Of a DNA stretch of 64,000 bases, positions 53,600-62,275 are shown piece by piece; positions within the stretch are counted from its first letter, which is position 1, and each line of letters begins with the position of its first letter. The notes beneath the pieces were generated by a model that saw only the letters and a list, made by a program, of their open reading frames with translations, was not told the DNA's origin and searched no databases. Source of the DNA: Candidatus Fermentibacteraceae bacterium (GTDB lineage Bacteria; Fermentibacterota; Fermentibacteria; Fermentibacterales; JCC-6); NCBI GenBank assembly GCA_016744855.1, contig JADGDO010000011.1:1-64000 (forward strand), in the 5' to 3' direction. Made by a program: the position numbers and the translations under genes.

Positions 53600-54310
53600 T
53601 TACTGCTCCGAGAACTGATCTTTGCCAACACCACAAACAGGGCAAACCCAGTCTTCAGGGATATCCTTGAAAGCGGTTCCGGGTGCTATTCCACCATCAG
53701 GGTCACCGACTGCAGGATCGTAAACATATCCGCATACATCACATACATACTGTTTCATGATTGTTTCCTCTTTCTGAGGTTTTGGTACTGATTCAACTAC
53801 TGGTTTAAAAGAAGGTGCTGTTGGGGGAGTCTTTCCGCAAAGTACTTCTCTGTAGTAAGAGTAAGTCATCGGGACTCCCTCGCCGTGAATAGCACAATGA
53901 GTAACTTCTCCGACGAAAAGAGTGTGGGTGTCTACCTCGACTTTGCTTTCAATCTTAAGCTCTATGCACGCGAGAACATTCTCACGGGGACAGGGGCATC
54001 CGGCTGGAGTCGTGATGAAATCAACAGTTTCAAATTTGTTGATGTCTCTACCGCTCTTGAAACCGAAGTGACCGATGAAGGGCATAGTTGCTGTCTCACT
54101 GAGTACACCAATAGACAAATAACCAGAATCTTTAATGAATTCATTTGTCAGCTCTTCGCGATTGATTGCAACAGCTATTCTTGCAGGAGAAGCTGTTATC
54201 TGAAAAACTGCATTTGCTATCTGAGCGTTAAGTCTCTCACCGCTTTTCGAACCGATTGTATAGAGACCATAGCTGAGAGTGAAGAGAGCGGAGAAATCTA
54301 TCTCATTCAC
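53600..54310 (-). CDS. hrb: high-molecular-weight rubredoxin (flavin reductase-rubredoxin fusion)
   Basis: A 236-residue protein. The N-terminal ~150 residues are an FMN-binding flavin reductase-like domain; the C-terminal ~55 are a rubredoxin with CDVCGY and CPVCGV. Hrb of acetogens moves electrons from NAD(P)H to FprA. The gene start overlaps the fprA stop by 4 bases, which confirms the functional pair. The product acts in the cytoplasm in NO and O2 reduction. Confidence 0.92.
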   Translation of the reverse strand: MNEIDFSALFTLSYGLYTIGSKSGERLNAQIANAVFQITASPARIAVAINREELTNEFIKDSGYLSIGVLSETATMPFIGHFGFKSGRDINKFETVDFITTPAGCPCPRENVLACIELKIESKVEVDTHTLFVGEVTHCAIHGEGVPMTYSYYREVLCGKTPPTAPSFKPVVESVPKPQKEETIMKQYVCDVCGYVYDPAVGDPDGGIAPGTAFKDIPEDWVCPVCGVGKDQFSEQ

Positions 54311-55518
54311 TGGTTACACCTTTCGTTGAGTTCCTTACCAACCTCTACTCCCAGGCTTCTTGCCCTGGCAAGTGCTTCGTTATCAGGAACATAGTTGATA
54401 TTCAGAGATTCAGCGGCAAGAGGTATCTTCATTTTTTCAAGACATTGCTCAACATTCTTTACAGCTTCACCGCTCCATCCGTAGGAACCGAACACTGCAC
54501 CTATCAGATTTTTGGGTTTAAGACCCTTTAGATAGGTGAGAACATCGGCTACCCGGGGAAACATCTCACCATTAATGGTTGGGCTGCCGACAAGAAGTGC
54601 TCCACTATCCAGTACCGCTGTAGCGACATCGCTTCTATGACTGGAATCAAGAGGCATAACTTTAACGGAAATTCCCTGGGATACCAATCCGTCAGTTACA
54701 GCATCTGCAAGAAGTCCTGTACTCTTCCACATGGTATCGTAAATAATCACAGCTTTGCGTGAACACTTCTGTATTGCCCAGTTTTCCCATCTCTTCAGTA
54801 TCCCTGAAATATCGCTACGCCATATGGGGCCGTGATCCGGGCAAAGAAGCTCTATATCAAGATTCAAATCAGCCAGTTTTTTCATCAAGCCAGACACCAT
54901 TGGTGAGAAAGGAAGAAGGATGTTGGCAAAATACTTCTCTGCTTCTTCATACAGAACCTGCTGCGGAAGCTGATCATCATACCTTTCAGTAGAAGCCAGG
55001 TGCATGCCGAATCCGTCTTGGGAAAACATGATTTTCTCGGTGTCGAGATATGTAACCATGCTGTCGGGCCAATGAAGCATTCTTGTTTCAACGAAAGTTA
55101 GGTTAGATTCTCCAAGAGAGAGAGTCTCACCACTTTTGACGGCAGTAATAACATCATCATCAAAGTGAAAGTGGAGGCCTAGAGCCTTTTTCCCCATGGT
55201 TGAAGCGTAAACCTTCTCAGGTTTTGCCAGCTCAATCATATCGGTAAGACAGCCTGTATGATCCATTTCAGAATGATTACTGATTATGTAGTCGATTTTC
55301 TCAGGTGGAATAACGGATGCTATTCTTGCAATCATTTCATCTTGGAAAGGTTTCTTCACTGTGTCAACAAGTGTCACTTTTTCATCAATTATCAGAAAAG
55401 CGTTGTATGTGCTGCCACGACTGGTGAGGTATCCGTGAAAATCACGGACACCCCAGTCGATAGCACCAACCCAGTAGACCTTCTCGGTTATCTTCTCGGC
55501 GGTGAATGATTTCATCAA
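54307..55518 (-). CDS. fprA: FprA-type flavodiiron protein
   Basis: A 403-residue protein. The beta-lactamase-like diiron domain has NHSEMDH, WPDSM, and DHGP motifs, and the C-terminal flavodoxin domain (about 255-400) has IYDTMWKST and [10 protein letters not shown]. It reduces O2 or NO with electrons from Hrb. It ends in an overlap with hrb. A second Met follows the first directly, and either may be used. Confidence 0.93.
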   Translation of the reverse strand: MMKSFTAEKITEKVYWVGAIDWGVRDFHGYLTSRGSTYNAFLIIDEKVTLVDTVKKPFQDEMIARIASVIPPEKIDYIISNHSEMDHTGCLTDMIELAKPEKVYASTMGKKALGLHFHFDDDVITAVKSGETLSLGESNLTFVETRMLHWPDSMVTYLDTEKIMFSQDGFGMHLASTERYDDQLPQQVLYEEAEKYFANILLPFSPMVSGLMKKLADLNLDIELLCPDHGPIWRSDISGILKRWENWAIQKCSRKAVIIYDTMWKSTGLLADAVTDGLVSQGISVKVMPLDSSHRSDVATAVLDSGALLVGSPTINGEMFPRVADVLTYLKGLKPKNLIGAVFGSYGWSGEAVKNVEQCLEKMKIPLAAESLNINYVPDNEALARARSLGVEVGKELNERCNQ

Positions 55519-55529
55519 TTCTCCGGACT

Positions 55530-56039
55530 CTATTCTGCGGCCGGAGGGGTAAACACCCTCGAGCCAAGTTCTCTGTCTATCATCAGAAGTCCTCCACCGG
55601 AAGTTCCGGCCAGCTTAAACATTCTGATAACCTCACTCACTGAGGCTTCCTCTTCAACCTGCTCACCTACGAACCACTGAAGGAAATTATCTGACATGTA
55701 GTCATTATCCTTCCTGGCCGAGGCTACAAGATCGTTGATTGATGCAGAGATAAACCTTTCGTGTTCAAGGGCCGCAGTGAATGCTGCGTGAGGGCTATCC
55801 CAAGCGAAAGCAGGCTTTGCAATAGCTTGCAGGGTAACTCTTCCCCCTCTTTCGTTAACAAAATTCATGAACTTCTCAGCATGGGTCATTTCTTCAAGAG
55901 CCTGCGTTCTCATCCATGAAGCAGCTCCAGAAAGATCTTCTGCCTCGAAATACATGCCCATAGCCATGTAAAGATAGGAAGAAAAAATCTCTTTATTTAT
56001 CTGCCCGTTAATGGCAGTCTCCATTGATTCAGAGAGCAT
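55530..56039 (-). CDS. ftnA: bacterial ferritin
   Basis: A 169-residue protein of the ferritin-like four-helix fold. The start at 56039 (MLSESMETAINGQINKEIFS) fits the family; the frame has an upstream alternative at 56078 that would overlap the desulfoferrodoxin end. Ferroxidase ligands are visible in SSYLYMAM, LEEMTHAEKF, VGEQVEEEAS. It stores iron and lowers free-iron toxicity. It is within the stress operon. Confidence 0.9.
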   Translation of the reverse strand: MLSESMETAINGQINKEIFSSYLYMAMGMYFEAEDLSGAASWMRTQALEEMTHAEKFMNFVNERGGRVTLQAIAKPAFAWDSPHAAFTAALEHERFISASINDLVASARKDNDYMSDNFLQWFVGEQVEEEASVSEVIRMFKLAGTSGGGLLMIDRELGSRVFTPPAAE

Positions 56040-56047
56040 GGTATGAC

Positions 56048-56422
56048 CTAACCCTTCCAGAGACCGTGAAGAGAGCAATACTCACGGGCACTAACATCAA
56101 CAGCATCTGTTGCGAAGAATGCCTCAGGTGTATCTCCCGGATTCAGATACTTCTTCATAATTGCGTCACCGGCTTTCAGTTCCACCCACTCGATATAATG
56201 AGCGTCTGTCATCGGATGCAAAACAGAACCGACAATGACCTTGTAACCACCATCAACCTTCTCGATAACCGGAACATGCTTCTCTGTTGTGGAATCTGCT
56301 GTTTTCTCATCCAAAAGCTCCATCGGTTCATTGCAGCAGGCGAGTTCACCCGGTCCGCCATGAAGAACCTCAACAATATTTCCACACATTTCGCACTTGT
56401 ATACCTGCATTCTTTCAGCCAT
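56048..56422 (-). CDS. dfx: desulfoferrodoxin (superoxide reductase)
   Basis: A 124-residue two-iron superoxide reductase. The N-terminal desulforedoxin part has CEMCGN and ACCN (four Cys). The SOR part has [26 protein letters not shown] and the active-site Cys/His in YCSLHGLW. It reduces superoxide to hydrogen peroxide. It lies 25 bases after the rubrerythrin stop. Confidence 0.95.
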   Translation of the reverse strand: MAERMQVYKCEMCGNIVEVLHGGPGELACCNEPMELLDEKTADSTTEKHVPVIEKVDGGYKVIVGSVLHPMTDAHYIEWVELKAGDAIMKKYLNPGDTPEAFFATDAVDVSAREYCSLHGLWKG

Positions 56423-56446
56423 GATACATCTCCTTTAGAGTGTTTG

Positions 56447-57019
56447 CTACCAGTTTTCGCTTACCAGCATGAAGTGTGCCTGTGGATGATCGCATGCAGG
56501 GCACTTTGCAGGGGCTTCTTTGCCTGTGTGTACATAGCCGCAGTTCTGACAGAACCAGACTTCAGGCTCACTTTTCTTGAATGTTGTTCCCTTGTCAATA
56601 TTCTCCAGAAGACCGAGGAATCTCTTTTCGTGCTGCTTCTCGGCAACAGCGATGTTTCTGAATACTGCTGCAATCAACTTGTGACCTTCGCGGTCTGCTA
56701 TTTCAGCAAAGTCAGGGTACATTTCAGTATGCTCGTGGTGCTCACCACCGGCTGAAGCCTTAAGATTCTCTGCTGTGGTACCTATTACTCCAGCGGGGAA
56801 TCCAGCAGTAATCTCAAGTTCGCCACCCTCAAGAAATTTAAAAAGCCTTTTTGCATGCTCTTTTTCCTGATTTGCAGTTTCTGTAAAGACATTAGAAATC
56901 TGTACATATCCTTCTTTTTTTGCCTTTGATGCAAAATATGTATAACGATTTCTGGCCTGTGATTCGCCTGCAAAGGCTTTAAGAATGTTTTTCTCTGTCT
57001 CTGTTCCTTTAATACTCAT
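56447..57019 (-). CDS. rbr: rubrerythrin
   Basis: A 190-residue protein. The diiron domain (ESQARNRYTYFASKAKKEGY, ANQEKEHAKRLFKF) and the C-terminal rubredoxin-like domain with CQNCGY and CPACDH are both present. It reduces hydrogen peroxide. Its start overlaps the end of perR by 11 bases. Confidence 0.95.
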   Translation of the reverse strand: MSIKGTETEKNILKAFAGESQARNRYTYFASKAKKEGYVQISNVFTETANQEKEHAKRLFKFLEGGELEITAGFPAGVIGTTAENLKASAGGEHHEHTEMYPDFAEIADREGHKLIAAVFRNIAVAEKQHEKRFLGLLENIDKGTTFKKSEPEVWFCQNCGYVHTGKEAPAKCPACDHPQAHFMLVSENW

Positions 57020-57428
57020 TGATTACTCCTTTTTTGCTTTTCAAGCACTGACTGCACTTACCAGTAAATGTAACACTAACTCCATCAACATGAAACCCCG
57101 ATGCCTGCTCTGGAAGCATCGAAACATATTCCACCGGCTTAAAATCTATATCACTCACTTTTCCACAAATCCTGCATTGTATGTGGCAGTGATTGCTTAC
57201 ATTGTAATCGTAGTGAACCTCTGATCCAGGTCCCTTAACGGCAATCAGATCTCCTTCTTCAACAAGAACACCTAAATTCCTGTATACGGTGCTGAGGCTG
57301 ACACTGGGATTACTTTGTCTGACTTTAAGAAAAATCATATCAGCTGTGGGGTGGTCATTCAATTCCTCAACAGCACACATGACCGCTTCTCTTTGCTTGG
57401 ATGATCTTCTTACCGGCTTTTTATTCAA
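57009..57428 (-). CDS. perR: PerR/Fur family transcription regulator
   Basis: A 139-residue Fur-family protein starting at TTG, with AAGGAG 4 bases upstream. DNA-binding helix region SLSTVYRNLGVL, HCHIQCRICGK (zinc Cys pair and His) and CSQCLK (second pair). The position at the head of a peroxide/superoxide operon supports PerR rather than Fur. No asp/his sensing residue can be confirmed by eye. Autoregulation is likely through the promoter at 57461-57488. Confidence 0.9.
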   Translation of the reverse strand: MNKKPVRRSSKQREAVMCAVEELNDHPTADMIFLKVRQSNPSVSLSTVYRNLGVLVEEGDLIAVKGPGSEVHYDYNVSNHCHIQCRICGKVSDIDFKPVEYVSMLPEQASGFHVDGVSVTFTGKCSQCLKSKKGVINEY

Positions 57429-57460
57429 TTTTCTCCTTCTTGCTATTCGGAACTATTCCT

Positions 57461-57488
57461 ATTATAGGGCATCAAAATCATTCGTCAA
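57461..57488 (-). promoter_or_regulatory. promoter of the perR stress operon with possible operator
   Basis: On the minus strand TTGACG (57483-57488), 16-base spacer, TATAAT (57461-57466). Next to the -10, CTATAATAGGAATAG is a partial inverted repeat that could be a PerR-type site. It lies about 33 bases from the start of perR. It is well placed and strong. Confidence 0.65.
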
Positions 57489-57635
57489 TAGAGAGGTACT
57501 CCTGGTTTGTTTCCAGGATTAGCATCTGTCAATCATCTATCAGTTTCAGCTCTAATAAATGGTGTTTATTCATGAAGTTAGTCATTCTGGTTTCCTGCAC
57601 TGGAAAGAAAAACGTTTTTCAATCATATTGCACGC

Positions 57636-58397
57636 ATGAAAAATACAGACATGGTAAAAAATGATATTGCTGAAATAGCCTCCCATCTTTCCCAAATGGG
57701 ATGGTCAGAAGCGAATGCCGGTAACATTTCGGTCCTTCTTCCAAGAGGAACAACGTTTGATCTTGGAGAAAACCCCAGTTCCTATCACTTCCCCGAACCT
57801 GTTCGAGCCCTTGCCGGCCGCACACTGCTGATTACTGCGAGTGGCAGCAGATTCAGAAGAATGAAACGCGATATAGATACACAGATTGTCCCGGTAGTTA
57901 TAACCGAATTCGGTACTGCTGCCTTGTGGCCATCAGCCTTTCCTGCACCCACCAGCGAGATTGGCACACACATACAGGTCCATTCTCTTTCACCCGATTT
58001 GGGCTGGGAAACTTCTGCCATTGTGCACACCCATTCCACAAAGATGCTTACTCTCTCCTCAAGCGATATACCGGGAGAGATGCTTCAAGATGCGGTCGAA
58101 AGAGCACACCCTGAAATCTCAATTCTTATGAGAAAAGGGTTGGCATTCCTTGATTTCACCCCACCCGGAACTTGGCACCTGGGAGAAAGCACACGGGATG
58201 AATTTAAAAACGCAAATGCTGTAATCTGGCGGAAACACGGTATACTGGGCTTTGCTGAGAATATTGAGATGGCGTGCGATTATGTTGAGATGACGGAAAA
58301 AGCAGCAGAGATTCTTCTTCTTGAGAAAACAGCCTTTGGTAACTTTCTGGGTTTGAAAGACAGAGAACTTGTAAACCTTAAAGAAGAACTTTCATGA
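57636..58397 (+). CDS. class II aldolase, RhaD-like
   Basis: A 253-residue class II aldolase/adducin-family protein. The zinc ligands in the HTHS motif and the RKHG motif are visible, with TSEIGTH providing the base Glu. Segments WSEANAGNISV, LLITASGSRFRRM and the C-terminal IEMACDYVEMTEKAAEILL align with rhamnulose-1-phosphate aldolase. No rhamnose genes are adjacent, so the substrate is uncertain. The start ATG at 57636 has only a weak ribosome-binding site. The upstream region shares the perR divergent spacer. Confidence 0.78.
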   Translation: MKNTDMVKNDIAEIASHLSQMGWSEANAGNISVLLPRGTTFDLGENPSSYHFPEPVRALAGRTLLITASGSRFRRMKRDIDTQIVPVVITEFGTAALWPSAFPAPTSEIGTHIQVHSLSPDLGWETSAIVHTHSTKMLTLSSSDIPGEMLQDAVERAHPEISILMRKGLAFLDFTPPGTWHLGESTRDEFKNANAVIWRKHGILGFAENIEMACDYVEMTEKAAEILLLEKTAFGNFLGLKDRELVNLKEELS

Positions 58398-58479
58398 GAA
58401 ACGTTCAGTTTGAGTATAACTGTTTTTATTTTGAATTTTGCACTGACATAGGGGTAAATAGTAATCTGGAGGGGTATGA

Positions 58480-59265
58480 ATGAAAATACTGATAGCCATT
58501 AGTCTTCTTGCTGTGATAGCTGTATTCTCTGGTTGCGGAGATTCTGCAACAGAGATAACCGGCACACTGCCAATCGTTACAGGCGTTACAATCGACACAC
58601 TGACAAGCAGAGGTGATACCGTAGTAGTTACCTGGACAGCTCTTGATACTACCCTGGTAGATGGCTATTTTGTATGGACAAGGCCAAACATTGAAGGTAA
58701 CTGGTCTCTTGCTGTTACGACAGAGAGCAATGTTGGAGTCCATATTGCCAATCAGTCCGGTTTCTATGGAGTAATGGCATTTGCCGGTATCGACAATTCT
58801 GCAGACATGAGCATAACAGTAAACACAAAAACTGACATTCTCTCTGAAATTAGGCAGGAATACGCTCTTAGACCAGTAGGATTCCGAATTGACGTTGAAG
58901 GTGATTCTCTCATCGCAGGAGATCCGACATCTCTTGAATTTCAGCAGCAATTTGTCGTAGCGCCAAACTGGATTGGTGAGAGATATATTTTCAGAGGAGA
59001 TGCCCATCCAGAGCTCTGGCCGTCTGGATCAAGAACAAGAATTTCTTCAATTGGTGGGTATGTTGCACCGGCACCAAACGATACAGTAAGCTGGGCAGAC
59101 AGTATTCTCTTCGGTGGAGATTTCTTTATTCGCCTTGATAACAATTACTACTGCATGCTGAAGGGTTCACACACCTTCCCCGACACTGCTTCTATGACAG
59201 ACACACTGGTATTCAAAGGCCAGATTCAGCCATTAATGGGGCTCAGAGTCTTCAGTGAATTGTAA
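58480..59265 (+). CDS. lipoprotein, FN3-like
   Basis: A 261-residue lipoprotein (lipobox VFSGC) with GGAGG 7-12 bases before the ATG. An immunoglobulin/FN3-like part is suggested by VTGVTIDTLTSRGDTVVVTW and the W and Y positions in VDGYFVWTRPN. The C-terminal half is unrecognised, beta-rich. It is followed by a strong terminator. The function is unknown. Confidence 0.7.
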   Translation: MKILIAISLLAVIAVFSGCGDSATEITGTLPIVTGVTIDTLTSRGDTVVVTWTALDTTLVDGYFVWTRPNIEGNWSLAVTTESNVGVHIANQSGFYGVMAFAGIDNSADMSITVNTKTDILSEIRQEYALRPVGFRIDVEGDSLIAGDPTSLEFQQQFVVAPNWIGERYIFRGDAHPELWPSGSRTRISSIGGYVAPAPNDTVSWADSILFGGDFFIRLDNNYYCMLKGSHTFPDTASMTDTLVFKGQIQPLMGLRVFSEL

Positions 59266-59282
59266 GAAATAATGAAATTAAG

Positions 59283-59317
59283 AAATGGGGAGAGCATCAG
59301 CTCTCCCCATTTTTTTC
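59283..59317 (+). terminator. strong rho-independent terminator
   Basis: A perfect stem AAATGGGGAGAGC/GCTCTCCCCATTT with a four-base loop and a T7 run. It ends the lipoprotein gene and may also act on the AspRS gene on the other strand (A-rich 5' side). Confidence 0.92.
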
Positions 59318-59390
59318 TGCCTAAATCTGCACCCAGCTAACTCTTTAGTCAAAGGATGGGCCACCGATTACAGCGGCCATAGAATTCAGT

Positions 59391-60734
59391 TTATGGAGTA
59401 AGTCTTTTAATATCTCTGGGGAACATTGTCGTAAGACGGATATTTTCTACTCCCAGCAACCTGGCTGTAATTCTCTCAAGACCAATTGCAAGCCCGCCAT
59501 GTGGAGGAAGACCATACTTGTGGGCCTGGAGATAGCTGGAGAAATCCTCAGGGTTAAGCCCCATTGAAGCCATCTTGTCGATCTGCTCCTGGTAATCGTT
59601 TATTCTCTGCCCGCCAGTAGTTATCTCAAGACCTCTGAAGAGCAGGTCAAAACTCAGGGTTGTGCCAGGATTTGCAGGGTCATCTTTTGTGTAGAACGGT
59701 CTCTTCTCAGTTGGGAAATGGGTAACAAATACAAAATCGCTGTTCCAGTTTTCTGAAGAGTATGTACACAGTGCCCGTTCCTCTTCAGGCTCAAGATCCG
59801 GTTCACTGGAGTAGTCTTTCCCCGTTACCTGCCCTGCAATCTCATGTGCCTCAGCTAGAGTAACAACAGGAATGTCATCTTCTATAACAGGCATGTCCGC
59901 CTCAAGAAGTGCCAGTTCGGGAGCACACACTTTCTGAACATAGTCCAGACAGTATTTAAGCAGAGCAGTTTCCATCAACATGATTTCAGTATGATCCTTT
60001 ACAAATCCCATCTCGAAATCAAGAGATGTATACTCATTTATGTGACGGCTGGTCTGATGAGGTTCTGCCCTGAAAACAGGACCCACTTCGAATACTCTTT
60101 CGTATATGCCTACACCCATCTGCTTATAAAACTGGGGAGACTGAGCAAGGTAGGCAGGTTTGCCGAAGTAATCAACTGTAAAGATGTTTGCTCCACCCTC
60201 TGCTCCCGCAACACCGATCTTGGGAGTTCTGATCTCGGTAAAGCCTTGATCACGAAGGAAATCAGCAAATGCACGGGCAAAAGCTTCTGAAATCTTAAGT
60301 CTGGCTCTTTCAACTGGATGGCGGAGACTAAGAGGTCTGAGGTCGAGATTTGTGTCAATGTGAAGGTCAAGAATCTTTTTGGACAGATCAATCGGAGTGA
60401 GTTCGGCTGGAACAGAAACAACTTCTATTCCCTCAACCTGAATCTCCACGCTGCCAGGATTGATTGATTTATCCTTAATCTTTGCTTTCTTCACCATACC
60501 GGTAACTTGAATCGACTGCTCTTCTGCAAGACCATCAATCAGTTCTTCATTCCCGTCACGGCCAATAACGCACTGCAAAAGACCATCCTGACGGCGAATA
60601 ACTATAAAAGCACCCCAACCGAGTTTGCGGATTCGCTGGATCATGCCGTGAACAACAACCTGCTGACCGTCCATTCCGGCAAGATCTGCTGCTGAGAGCA
60701 GCCTCTGATCTACTGATGTAGATACTCTATACAT
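59391..60734 (-). CDS. aspS: archaeal-type aspartyl-tRNA synthetase
   Basis: A 447-residue class IIb synthetase. N-terminal OB-fold anticodon-binding domain (VVVHGMIQRIRKLGWGAF) followed by a catalytic core with motif 2 (VFRAEPHQTSRHINEYTSLDFEM) and motif 3 (GLAIGLERITARLLG). The C-terminus PRDIKRLTP is that of the archaeal AspRS, not of AsnRS. It is about 150 residues shorter than the usual bacterial AspRS, since the GAD insert is missing. Such enzymes often charge tRNA-Asn as well (non-discriminating) in organisms with GatCAB. Whether a second, bacterial AspRS exists cannot be judged. The start codon overlaps the stop of the 119-residue gene by one base. Confidence 0.9.
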   Translation of the reverse strand: MYRVSTSVDQRLLSAADLAGMDGQQVVVHGMIQRIRKLGWGAFIVIRRQDGLLQCVIGRDGNEELIDGLAEEQSIQVTGMVKKAKIKDKSINPGSVEIQVEGIEVVSVPAELTPIDLSKKILDLHIDTNLDLRPLSLRHPVERARLKISEAFARAFADFLRDQGFTEIRTPKIGVAGAEGGANIFTVDYFGKPAYLAQSPQFYKQMGVGIYERVFEVGPVFRAEPHQTSRHINEYTSLDFEMGFVKDHTEIMLMETALLKYCLDYVQKVCAPELALLEADMPVIEDDIPVVTLAEAHEIAGQVTGKDYSSEPDLEPEEERALCTYSSENWNSDFVFVTHFPTEKRPFYTKDDPANPGTTLSFDLLFRGLEITTGGQRINDYQEQIDKMASMGLNPEDFSSYLQAHKYGLPPHGGLAIGLERITARLLGVENIRLTTMFPRDIKRLTP

Positions 60735-61093
60735 TATTCTTCTCCTGTATTCTTCCCGGTAAATCTCAGTAGACGATTTGGTGTGCCCACAAAGGATGCC
60801 CGAGTTTCTTTAATTCTATTTTCCAATGCTTCAAGACGCAGGAATATAGCGGAAGGAATGCTTTCCATCCTGCTCATAGCATAACGAAGCTGCTTTAACT
60901 GGTTTGACATACTAAGCAAAACTGGCTGGTAATGACAGCGTGAACGGTCTCGAAAAGCAAGCAGAGCCTTTTCTCCATTAAGCGTGGCTGCCTCTTTCTC
61001 GAGCTTAAAAGACTTCCCCAAACGAGAAAGAGATCTCTCCATGAAGCTGAGCTCTTCATTTAGATCCGCTGTAGTTCTACAATTTCCATTCAT
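60734..61093 (-). CDS. small helical protein of unknown function
   Basis: A 119-residue, mostly helical and basic protein with no signal peptide. The start ATG at 61093 has no good ribosome-binding site; an ATG at 61042 is an alternative. It overlaps the aspS start by one base, so it is probably translationally coupled. There is no family that I recognise. A role as an accessory to aspS is unlikely; an operon link is all that can be said. Confidence 0.55.
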   Translation of the reverse strand: MNGNCRTTADLNEELSFMERSLSRLGKSFKLEKEAATLNGEKALLAFRDRSRCHYQPVLLSMSNQLKQLRYAMSRMESIPSAIFLRLEALENRIKETRASFVGTPNRLLRFTGKNTGEE

Positions 61094-61183
61094 GTAAAAG
61101 TTGCCTTATATTCTGCTGTTAAAATAGATTCGCCGCAGCGTGAAGCAGTTGCAAAGATACCAAATAACCCCTGAGGAGGGAAG

Positions 61184-62257
61184 ATGAGGATACTCGCAGT
61201 AAATCCCGGCTCTACTTCTACGAAAATTTCTGTGTTTGAAGACGAAAAAGAAGTATGGGATCTAAAACTGACACACTCCCCGGAAGAGTTGTCTCCGTTC
61301 GGTACTAACATTTTTGAGCAGTATGGATTCAGACGTAATGTAATAGTTTCTGCTTTGAATAGTGCAGGATACCCGGTTGACACATTCGATGGGATTGTGG
61401 GCAGGGGCGGTCTCGTAAAGCCTATCCCTGGAGGCACATATCTCGTTGACAATAAACTTCTAAATGACCTGGAAATCGGAATTCTCGGACAGCATGCATC
61501 CAATCTCGGTGGGCCAATAGCAGCAGAGCTTGCAAAAACTGCAGGTTGTGAAGCTTTTATTGTAGATCCGGTTGTAGTCGATGAAATGGCTCCAATTGCA
61601 AAGTACACCGGGAATCCTCTTCTTTCCAGAAGAAGCATTTTTCATGCATTGAACCAGAAAGCAGTCGCCAGAAAAGCAGCTGATGAGCTCGGTAAGAGCT
61701 ATGAAGAGTGCAATTTTATAGTGGTGCACCTCGGCGGTGGTATAAGCGTTGGGGCTCACAAGAATGGCAGTGTTGTTGATGTAAATAATGCCTTGGACGG
61801 AGACGGTCCATTTACTCCTGAGAGGTCTGGTGGATTGCCAGCGGGTGATCTTGCAAAGCTCTGTTTTTCAGGAGAATACACTCTGAACGATGTGAAGAAA
61901 ATGATCAAGGGTAATGGTGGTATTGTTGCCTACCTGGGTACAAATGATATGATGCAAGTTGAAGACGAAGTTGAAAAAGGGAATCAAGAATGGCTAGTTG
62001 TTTATCAGGCTATGGCTTACCAGATTGCTAAAGAGACCGGGGCAATGGCAACTGTGCTTAAAGGGTCTGTTGATGCTGTAGTTATTTCAGGTGGTATTGC
62101 TTATGACAAAAAGTTTATCGGGTGGCTCAAGGAAATGATTGACTTTATAGCCCCCGTTATTGTTTATCCAGGTGAAATGGAAATGGAGGCCCTTGCTCTG
62201 GGAGCTCTTCGAGTTCTGAGAAAGCAGGAGGAACCAAAAACATATAATCCCGAATAG
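61184..62257 (+). CDS. buk: butyrate kinase
   Basis: A 357-residue member of the acetokinase/butyrate kinase family. MRILAVNPGSTSTKISVFED (phosphate-binding), VGRGGLVKPIPGG, HASNLGGPIA, VVHLGGGISVGAH, and the C-terminal GEMEMEALALGALR segment match Buk. It makes ATP from butyryl phosphate or branched acyl phosphates. It works with ptb, 16 kb away. It is followed by the mutase gene with 18 bases between. Confidence 0.93.
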   Translation: MRILAVNPGSTSTKISVFEDEKEVWDLKLTHSPEELSPFGTNIFEQYGFRRNVIVSALNSAGYPVDTFDGIVGRGGLVKPIPGGTYLVDNKLLNDLEIGILGQHASNLGGPIAAELAKTAGCEAFIVDPVVVDEMAPIAKYTGNPLLSRRSIFHALNQKAVARKAADELGKSYEECNFIVVHLGGGISVGAHKNGSVVDVNNALDGDGPFTPERSGGLPAGDLAKLCFSGEYTLNDVKKMIKGNGGIVAYLGTNDMMQVEDEVEKGNQEWLVVYQAMAYQIAKETGAMATVLKGSVDAVVISGGIAYDKKFIGWLKEMIDFIAPVIVYPGEMEMEALALGALRVLRKQEEPKTYNPE

Positions 62258-62275
62258 GGACCGGAGGAAATTAAT

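Noticed and set aside
59391-60734. Asparaginyl-tRNA synthetase
   Set aside because: The C-terminus PRDIKRLTP and motif 2 are of AspRS type; AsnRS ends in a different pattern (PRTPG...).
61090-61638. A 182-codon open frame on the minus strand inside buk
   Set aside because: It is antisense to a well-conserved gene, with a composition typical of a shadow frame and no ribosome-binding site.
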